DNA of 64,000 nt from Inonotus obliquus (lineage: Eukaryota; Basidiomycota; Agaricomycetes; Hymenochaetales; Hymenochaetaceae), in assembly GCA_032164295.1 (NCBI GenBank), contig JAJHTX010000008.1, positions 124,001 through 188,000 of the forward strand. The letters are read 5' to 3'. The notes under the pieces were generated by a model. That model did no database searches, had not been told where the DNA came from, and saw only the letters and a list, made by a program, of their open reading frames with translations. The first letter of the stretch is position 1. Every line of letters starts with the position of its first letter. Below are positions 56,273 through 64,000 of the stretch, in pieces. A program made the position numbers and the translations under genes.

Positions 56273-59200
56273 TCATGCCCTACTTAAGCTCGACTTGCTC
56301 TGCTTGTGGGCCAAACGTGCACTCCTCCTTGTGCCCCCCGAAAGCGAGCCCTTACTTAAGGAGCGACTAAGTTTCTTTGTCCGTGACGTACTTGACTGCC
56401 GATTGGCTTTATTGGACCCGTTATTGGGCATGCTAGGGTCCCCAGAGCCCTCCTCGAAGCGCGTGCGTTTATTGCTTTTCCTGTCTCCCCGAGTCGGTTC
56501 TTTACTGTCTGATTCGGCGGCAGCTGTGTCTCGCATCCGTTTACTTCCACGCGCTCCTGAAAGTACTGCTCCTGAACCTTCTAAGCGCGAGTGCGTAGCT
56601 TTACGATCCGAAGCTATTTCCGTGTAGTAGTCACTAACATCGTGCACTGTTCGGTCTGCGACCCTCGTGCCCGCACTAGCAATTCCGTTACAAACGGCGT
56701 CCACATGCTGTCGGAAATTTATCGAAGTGAATGTTGGTTCAACGTCGCGCACTCTAAGTGATAGCAAATTCCTTTCCAGACAGCAGTAAATTCCCGCGAA
56801 CCACTTCTGAATATGTTTGTTGTTGAACTTGAACGAATTGGAGGTAAACTTCGAAGGGTTCAACATATATACGAGCTTTTCCCTGCCGCCGATGTCCTTC
56901 CCATCGTTCGTTTTATAGTCGTCGAAAAAAGAGAACATCCATGTGCCGAGGTCATTTTTTGTATTGTGGGGCAGCCATAGGAGGCAGCCCCTCATAACAA
57001 CATAGAACAGCGATTCCAAGTCGTCCGCCCTAGTATGTCGAAAATCACGTTCTCCTGCCAAGCAAGCATATGACATGTAGGCCCAGGTTCCCTGTCCCAG
57101 ACCTTAAGTAATGACAAACCACCGAGATGAACAGAAACACACTTACGGATCGATAGTAATCCCGCGCCCTCCCTTCCTTGTCTGACTTCACCGAAAATTC
57201 CCAGTCGATCAGGTAAGCTCTTCTACGATTGGCTCCCTCCTTTCTAACGAGGATGATGTTGTTCATGCTGACATCGCGATGGATTCGCCCGCAGTTCTCA
57301 TATGCTGTATCAAGAGCTATGAGAGACGTCAGCGTGAAACAACAGAATAGTGTGTGGGAAAGCTACCGGTGAGCACATCTCTAGTCGCTTCAAATAGTTC
57401 GAGAGAATCCGTAAAATCAGACAGTGGGTATCCGACCTCTGCAAGAACAATTCGGCTGTGTGTATGCCCGACTATCCGGATCTTAAGATCATCTTTCGGG
57501 CGGATGATCGTTCGCAGGCATGAGCAGACCCAAGGTGCGTCTACGAATTCATCTGTTCTTGTAACTTGGGTTAGATTTGCAGTCTTAGACTGTTCGTTGG
57601 TCACTTCTTCGTTCGGAGCGCTCTGAGGTGCATCACGATTGTTTACCGCATCCATATCTTCGTTCTGTAGAGTCATCCAGTAAAAATGAAGGTTATCTCT
57701 TCGTCGGTGCAATATGACACGTACCGTTTCCACTAGAACATCTCCGTGCGTAAGAAGAGTGGGGACGTTTTCGACCTTTCCGCGCATTTCGTCATAAATC
57801 GGTCCCTCCGGTGCCTCGACAATCACATCGACTCGCCAAGTATCCTTTACAAAGACAGCAACGCCCTTCTTTGAAGTTCTCGGCTTCACAGCCCAATACC
57901 CACGAGTACATCGCCCATCAAAGGAAGTAGGAGACGCCACAGGCACCGATACAAGGTATTCCTCCGGAGGGGAACCTTTCTTGGGGAACACTAACATTTT
58001 GGTCACTTTCCCCTCTTCGTAATGGCGCCCCAGCTCTATGGCGAGTTTCTCAGTATCCTTCGGATCGATATTCTTCTGAAAGGCGACTTCTGCCGAGATA
58101 ACATTCTTGAAGAGTTCTTCTTCTTCTGGGGAAGCGATAGTGACAGTGGGATCGAAACCACGCTCTACTGGGTTCGCAAGGTGGAAACGCCAGAGAAATT
58201 CGCAAAATAGTTTCGGTTTTTGTTGATAGTCGAACGACTCGGTGACCACGACTCCTGCACGGTCCCATCGGAACAGTCGAGCGCGCGTACCAATAATCAG
58301 CACAGAGAAATAGAATGCTCGATGCTGACGTGCACAGGCCTCGGCAGCATAAGCCACGTTCTGACCAAAAACCTGTCTCTCTATGGACGCGGCATCACTA
58401 TCCTTTGGCTCGTGATTCATGTACGCCAGAAAACTCTTCTTGTCATCGTGCTTGTGTTCATCACAGAAAGGATCGTGAGATGTCTTGCCTTCGAGAAAGA
58501 GCTCCGATCGACCCAGGTTTGCGGGGACTCTTCCGTTCCTGACATCCTTTTTAAAGGAGTCGGAGTTCGCGTCTTCTATGGTGTATCCAGTGATGTCTGG
58601 CTTCAGGGACCCTCGACCGGACCTTTCCCCTCTTGTGGACGAGTCAAAGAACTTCACACTCGGACATCGATCGTGATCGTTGATGGCCTCGATCTAAACT
58701 CCTGTGAGTATACACAGCGGCAGAAGATGAGAATAATGCGTACCAGTGGAGCGTAGATCTGCTGTTCCTCCTTCGCATCTCGAGGCACCTTATTAAAAGC
58801 CCCTCTAGCATCAGGCATCCTTGGTTGCTTCTTCTTACTCGGCAGAAATTCGTCAAGGAACTCCTGCACTGGCATGGGTCCAAGCAGTACTCTCTGCGCT
58901 TCCCTCGCACACCGATTGTTGACGTCCTTCCTTTTATTTGGAAGAAAGGCGCCCTTTTGCCCGTTCTCCTTCCTGCAAATCGGAGTGTCCTTTACGGGTG
59001 TCATCTTGAAGGAGCTGTGCCAGCTACTTTGGCGACGAAGAGGAGTCCGAGGAGAGTCAGGCGGAGTGACACCTGCTTCATCAAGCGGCTCTGCGTCTTC
59101 AACGGTGGGATCCACATCGAGTGTATCACCACGAGTGGGAAGTTCGACCTCTTCTGATTCGGACGATTTCTGTCGTCTGGCACGACGCTTGCGTGGACTA

Positions 59201-59322
59201 GGCGGATCAACTAGCGGCATATGGCGGAGTGGAGTCTTTGGACTGGAGGAGTCAGTATCCGCCTGCGATGGCGTAGAAGGGAGAACATTGTCGACTATGA
59301 TGTCCTGAGAATTCGACATCAT
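56273..59322 (-). CDS. FunK1-type protein kinase, 944 aa
   Basis: Five exons, phase-checked: 58744-59322, 57725-58693, 57367-57664, 57147-57316, 56273-57091. The first 190 residues are disordered with a RKRRARRQK nuclear-type signal. The middle holds the FunK1 N-lobe region (KPDITGYTIED, YAAEACARQHRAFYFSVLIIG, RLFRWDRAGVVVTESFDY). The catalytic loop is RIHRDVSMNNIIL, the metal loop LIDWEFS (Trp in place of the usual Phe), then GTWAYMSYACL and HTRADDLESLFYV. The tail is Ser/Lys/Arg-rich with GGTRRSARLAHKQ. FunK1 is a fungal-specific kinase family expanded in mushrooms; substrates are unknown. The start has two adjacent ATGs (59322 and 59319). Confidence 0.9.
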
Positions 59323-59599
59323 GTATATTGCAAAGGCGCAGACGGTCAATGGTGGTCAAGCTCAAAGAATGTTGTCAAGATGGTGGACACGCGACGCGTG
59401 TTGTCACAAAGTGGGCTATCACGAGGCCTTGTAGATCACGTGACTCAGCTTTGATTCATAATCCCCACCACAATACATTATTAATAATATTAATAATAAT
59501 AATAAATGATCATGAGTGCCAAGGAAGCATTTCTGTGCAATTGTAAGATTCTTCGTGACAGTACTCGTGGATTCATCTAGCATGTAGCTTCAAAGCGCG
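59323..59599. other. Intergenic: FunK1 promoter
   Basis: Includes TTATTAATAATATTAATAATAATAATAAATGA (near 59477). No gene. Confidence 0.5.
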
Positions 59600-60268
59600 G
59601 GTACCACTCCAGTTGTCCCCTTTGACCAGACTACCGTGGCCGTTGAGATTCTCCGCGACATTTTTCTTAGGTGCTTGCCAGGCAGGCTCGAACACACGTA
59701 CAGAGCGTGTGCCGATTCTATTTCCGCACCAATGTACATCTCTCACGTCTGTCGTTACTGGCGCGAACTCGCCCTTTCCCACCCAGAGCTATGGTCACAT
59801 CTCCGTGTCGATGTAAGTTACGGCGGACCAGGAAGGCGGCGTTTTTGTGCATTATTGGAGGTATTCAACACGTGGTTCTCGAGGAGGAAGGAATCGCCGT
59901 TGAATTTCAGCGTTTTCTGCTCGCTTTGGGAACGGGACGCCGACGAAGAACATCAGGCCGCAGAGTACATTGTCACAACGCTGCTTTCACAGCAGCACCG
60001 GTGGAAAGACGTCTCCTTCTCTTGGCGATTTCGTCCATCTCCGACATTTCAAGGCTTCAAACTATTCAACATGCCCATCCTAACCTCGTTGAAGCTCAGC
60101 TTGCTATGGAGCCATGAACTTTGCGTTGATTTTGCATCTTCCTCGCGACTACAGCAACTTTTCCTCGAGGCCCATTGCGAACCCCCTCCTGAAAGTCCGC
60201 GTTTGTCAGATCCCGTGTCGAGGCATTTGGAGTATTTCGAAAAGCACTGTCCGAGTACGGCTTTTTAG
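59600..60268 (+). pseudogene. F-box protein, 5'-truncated (about 210 aa left)
   Basis: Open frame with VAVEILRDIFLRCLPGRL, ISAPMYISHVCRYWRELALSHPELWSHLRVD, the F-box and following helix of Agaricomycete F-box proteins, then FSRRKESPLNFSVF and a start of leucine-rich strand-helix sequence (LKLSLLWS, LQQLFLEAH). It would bind Skp1 and recruit targets to SCF ubiquitin ligase. There is no ATG after the in-frame TAG at 59585 and the leucine-rich part stops early, whereas related proteins run to about 450-550 residues. It may be a fragment, or a small upstream exon was missed. Confidence 0.65.
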
Positions 60269-61039
60269 GTGATGAAACAGCGAAGATCTCGATCAGGATT
60301 TGGATGAATTCGGTCTATGTATTGAAAATGTGGGATTTTTGTTTGAAAGTGATGGTGATGGGGATAGCCACAATTGTTTCAACGAAAAGTAGTTTTGACT
60401 TCCGAGTTTGGGACTTGCTGAGTATCATTCCAGCACACCGCTACTTAATACACATGTCCCTTGTTTTCCTCCAACGTAAACAGATTGTCATGTATCCGAT
60501 GTTGATATACTTGGAAAAAACGGAAAACGATGTATTTCTGTTGTGGTAGGAGAAGGTACTAAGAGGTATACAGTTACGAACTAGCAAGTATGGACCACCG
60601 TTAAGGGCTAACGCGTCATGACCATTCGATCATGATAAATGAGAATGCTTTCAAGGACCGATGCAACACTTGCGCTTGCGTTGATTGACAGTTTCGTATG
60701 CAAGATTTCCCGCCACGGTAGTTACTAACTAGTTAGAAAGGACGAACACAACAAAAGAAGTTGCGTCAATCACCCTGCGGATTCGTGGGAAGAAATAACA
60801 CCTTTGCGATTGCCAGTCCCCATGAACACCCCCACCCCCATCACCAACCGCAGCGTTCGTACAGCAGACATATAATGTAAATGTTGCAGTTTTCGTCCTC
60901 TGCATCCAATCCCGATTGTTCCGATGGCGATCTGAAGTACCCTGTCTTAAACTGCTCAGTGTGATATCAGTCCCGGACGCAGATACAACACAGGCAATTG
61001 TTACGCAGCGGAACTTCAGCATCCTGAGAATCCTGACTC
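60269..61039. other. Intergenic, nothing recognised
   Basis: No supported gene on either strand; the 60729-61022 minus frame has no family signal. Confidence 0.4.
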
Positions 61040-61075
61040 TTTGTGTTACGCTGTCAAGTCATCACCGCCTCGATG

Positions 61076-61460
61076 CAAGACCACGATGAGTGTAGAAACA
61101 TCTTTGATGAGCTGGTTAAAGAATACACGAGTTACTACGTGCTCGCACTGGGCAAACGTGATGTCAGGTTCAGTGATGTCGTACGGAGCATCACACCAAC
61201 TTGCTATGGTTTGTATAGAGCTAGAGATGGGTGTCATAGGGTGCAGGACGTATTTGTGCTGATCATGGAGCATGCTGGCCAAGTGAATCTGGAATACTGG
61301 AAATCGTTGTCGATGACTGAGAAGTACGTTTACTTATTATTCTACCTAGTCAGTACACTCAAACAGACCGCAGGCATGCCATCATGCAGTCTATGATATT
61401 CCTTCACGCAGTTGGACTCGTAAAGACGCCTCAATCTTGCATATCCTTGAGCAACTTCCG
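61076..61460 (+). pseudogene. Kinase-like N-lobe fragment
   Basis: Encodes FDELVKEYTSYYVLA, TPTCYGLYRARDG, VFVLIMEHAGQVNLEYW, then after a likely intron (GTACGT...AACAG) RRHAIMQSMIFLHAVGLV. This resembles the N-lobe, hinge (MEHAG) and helix E of Agaricomycete kinase-like proteins. The HRD part is missing and the chain runs into other sequence. Confidence 0.45.
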
Positions 61461-61738
61461 CAGGTTCTCAAGCCTGAAGGCGTCATTATGGTTGGCCACA
61501 CTTCCTGGAACTGGACAGAGTATGTTGACGTACGGGAGATATTGAACGAACCAGAACGTACCTTTGTATCCGTGTAGTCCAGCACCCTAGGCCTCCCACG
61601 ATTCACCGCCTTCCGTGCGCCTACAGATCCATTGCATCCGTACTCGTCCAGAGCCCTGTAAAGCGTCAGCAGAGAGACTCCTGAACGAGACGCGAGCACA
61701 GAAATCAAACGCAAAGAAATGCTATGCACCTTGTTCAT
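61391..61738 (-). pseudogene. Possible Tc1/mariner-type transposase HTH fragment
   Basis: Minus-strand frame with LISVLASRSGVSLLTLYRALDEYG and a RGRPRVLDYTD linker, which is like the helix-turn-helix start of Tc1/mariner or related transposases. No DDE domain follows. Confidence 0.35.
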
Positions 61739-61798
61739 TCGCGATGACGGTAGATGTACATGATATAGACATGTGATTGTGACAGTGTCACCACTGAC

Positions 61799-62260
61799 AT
61801 GCCTCGGAGAGAGAGTGTGAGACCGTATTACGCTACAAATGTTGTGAAGAAAGGTAACTCCAAAGAACCGAAGGCCCCCCGTCTTGTACTATTACATGAA
61901 GAATTCAAGAGTTATCGCGTGACCGAGAAGGCCAAAGCCAATGACCAGAAGGTTAACATAGCGCCCCATAGTTACGGATTGTACGATACCAACATTACTG
62001 TGGCATTGGTACTATCGGACTAGGTGGGGGAGGCACTCCCTGTGCACGAGCTGCATGAGTTGAGGCACCATGAGAAGTAGGCTGCCTGCGATTATCTCCA
62101 CGTGAACAGAATTAATGGAAGCCCTAGGATCAGCCTATTCAGTTTTATATGCACTTGGAATTAGCCATCGTGACCTTGCACCGAGAAACGTCCCAACGGG
62201 GAGTTCAGAATTATTGATTTTACATCTAGCACCCTTCATCATTGCCCGGGAATACGAGCT
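61799..62260 (+). pseudogene. Second kinase-like fragment with catalytic loop, frameshifted
   Basis: Blocks LLHEEFKSYRV and VNIAPHSYGLYDTN parallel the previous fragment. Further on, ALGISHRDLAPRNV (HRD catalytic loop) is followed in another frame by EFRIIDFTSSTLHHCP (metal-binding DF). The frame change and a stop before the HRD part mark it as decayed. Confidence 0.5.
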
Positions 62261-63030
62261 GTTGGTTTATACATATTTAAATATATCCATCACTCAGTCC
62301 TTGTTTAGATGAAGCAAAGTGACCGAGATGATGCAAGAGTGTCCGGCGCTGAAGTTGATGTGGGGAAGTCTCGTCGTCTCGTGTCGTGAAGCAGTGAGTT
62401 CGTACTCGACATTCTGTTTACGTAATCGCTATATGGTCAATAAGTCTCCATTTCCTGTTGTAGCGAAATCCTGAGCCGCTGCTGCCTTGTAACAGTAACG
62501 TATGTTGGGCGGGATATTAACGTCAAGGTAAAATCACCGTGGAGTCCATACTGAATAATTTCTGATTGACGAAGTCTCTACCACGTGACGGAAACTGCCC
62601 ATGCGCGTTTCTGTTCAACCCTTCAGCGCACTTTGGCTCCTCCAGCGCGCGATGCTGCCGGCTGATCTGTCATTTCCTCCTGCTTGCTGCAGCCGACGTC
62701 CCACGACCGTCAAAACTCGTGATTCGACGAGATAGGAGTGGCCAGGAGTAGAAAAATCTTATTTTGATGAACAAATAGGTAGGAATAGGGGAAACGACAA
62801 GATCGGTGCACATCGTCAGTACGTACACAAATCCAAGATTATAGGATGTAACAGAAATGTTGAAAAGGTGTAGGAGGTTGGCCTAGGGATGGCGGTCCAG
62901 CTATGAGATCCACCTACGCCCACGTGTATTTGTTTAACAAGCTACGAGCTAACCGCAATCTTCATCCATCTCTTTCTAACAGGCTCAGACAAGATCGCCT
63001 TGATGGAGATCGAAGGCTCAGATGGAAGAT
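62261..63030. other. Intergenic, nothing recognised
   Basis: No gene supported; short frames only. Confidence 0.4.
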
Positions 63031-63899
63031 TTAATTGTCATCCTCTTCCGCCCCATGGACCAATGTCTGAGAAGGCTGGGAAGGGCTCGGATCTCTCGTT
63101 GTTTCGTCCTCGTTCTCTTTACCCTTTTCATCGTGATTCGTATTCGTCAGAGCCTCCAATTTTTCGATTCTGACCATTTCTGCCTCGAGGATCCCAATAG
63201 CGCTTTCATCGACTTTATCCTGCCCTTTCAGAACGAAGAACATGAGCATCGCATTGACTTCGTCGGCATATCGCTCGTTGAATTGGTTGATGCGCTCATG
63301 GTGGAACACCACTACTCTCGCCCGGGCACGAACGTTCTTCTGCTTCCTATGGGTCCATCCACGGCCCCTCTTGTGGTACGCCTTTCGAATGCCTCTTTCC
63401 TCGGAATAGTCTTTTGCTGAGGGCGATCCGCTATCTAGAGAGCGTCCAAGACGGAACGTTAGTGTAAGCCTCGTATGCAGCCAATCCACCACTTACCCGT
63501 AATCGTTGCTTCGTTCTGGGGGCTACTGACATGTGACGGGCCCCGTGATTCCTCCTGTGGCTGGACGTCCACTAAAGGAAGGTTTTTTCAACAAGGATCC
63601 CATGAAGAGCTTGGAAATGGACACCTACGTCTTATTCTCTTACGTCCATGACTTGTGCAGTCTGCCGTAAGACTATCGATGGAGGGGGACCCTGTGGAGG
63701 ATGCCTTGCTCTCTGTACAGTTTTTTCGTTTGGGTGCACCAGTAGTTTTTGCTGCTCTGCCCGCGGCAGAGGCACGATCACTAGCGGCGCCTCGAGACGG
63801 ATCTGTACAGACCGCGGCGTCGACAGCGACGACAGGAGCTCCTTTGTTCGTATTTAAGTTGTCAGCGGCACGAGCACGCGATCTGGTGGTGACAGGCAT
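63031..63899 (-). CDS. Unknown basic, coiled-coil protein (244 aa), intact copy
   Basis: Three exons, phase-checked: 63644-63899, 63497-63571, 63031-63434. It starts MPVTTRSRARAADN, a basic N-terminus common in nuclear proteins of this group, followed by Ala/Ser-rich sequence and GRKRIRR-like basics. The third exon has YHKRGRGWTHRKQK (basic), then a helical region (RINQFNERYADEVNAMLMF, ILEAEMVRIEKLEAL) that should form a coiled coil, and an acidic/Lys tail. A broken copy lies at 55069-55734. No known domain. Its pairing with F-box debris suggests it belongs to a repeated, mobile gene block in this genome. Confidence 0.65.
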
Positions 63900-64000
63900 G
63901 GCTGATTAGAGCAAGGTATGTCTGAAGGTTGGAGAGGGAGGCGGATAATGCTATTGATGAAAGGCGGGATGGTTGTGGTTGAATATTACGGGTTGTGGAT
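63900..64000. other. Upstream flank at the window edge
   Basis: Promoter side of the minus-strand gene; nothing else visible before the window ends. Confidence 0.4.

Overview
The window comes from a filamentous basidiomycete, most likely an Agaricomycete. Genes are cut by many short introns of about 40-60 bases with GT/AG ends. The gene set is typical of that group: a fused spermidine synthase-saccharopine dehydrogenase, a FunK1-type kinase, F-box proteins, a Rieske-DUF455 protein, and small secreted proteins. I cannot name a genus. I recognise no rRNA, tRNA or CRISPR.

Layout. (1) 1-12064 is a large Ty3/gypsy retrotransposon; its 5' LTR lies outside the window. It carries an extra coiled-coil ORF before gag, gag, a chromodomain pol, two extra ORFs after pol, and a 3' LTR of about 1.57 kb that itself holds an ORF. 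A canonical -1 frameshift signal sits at the gag stop. The element lies inside (2) a 0.9-kb non-coding repeat (family R), present as a tandem pair at 12065-13576 and again at 47512-51480, where another 3.07-kb satellite-rich element has split it. (3) 14288-20052 holds D-xylulokinase and a secreted CBM19-like protein. (4) 21784-27407 holds a Crinkler-like gene between two direct copies of a 0.7-kb segment. (5) 28029-40351 is a conserved block, all on the minus strand: KIN1/PAR-1 kinase, HMG-box factor, alkyltransferase-like repair protein, spermidine synthase-saccharopine dehydrogenase. (6) 41701-45040 is a tandem cluster of three diverged, six-cysteine small secreted proteins that only appear once short introns are removed. 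(7) 45315-53374 holds a TatD nuclease and a Rieske-DUF455 protein, divergently oriented and pushed apart by nested repeats. (8) 55069-64000 is an accessory region with a FunK1 kinase, two copies of an unknown basic/coiled-coil gene (one broken), F-box remnants and decayed kinase-like fragments.

How the parts fit. Blocks 3, 5 and 7 are housekeeping metabolism (xylulose phosphorylation, polyamine and lysine synthesis, DNA repair and polarity signalling). Blocks 1, 2, 4, 6 and 8 are fast-evolving material: transposons, duplications and effector-like or signalling families. Exon coordinates were set by hand from GT/AG sites, reading phase and family conservation; genes marked as phase-checked have exon lengths summing to a whole number of codons.
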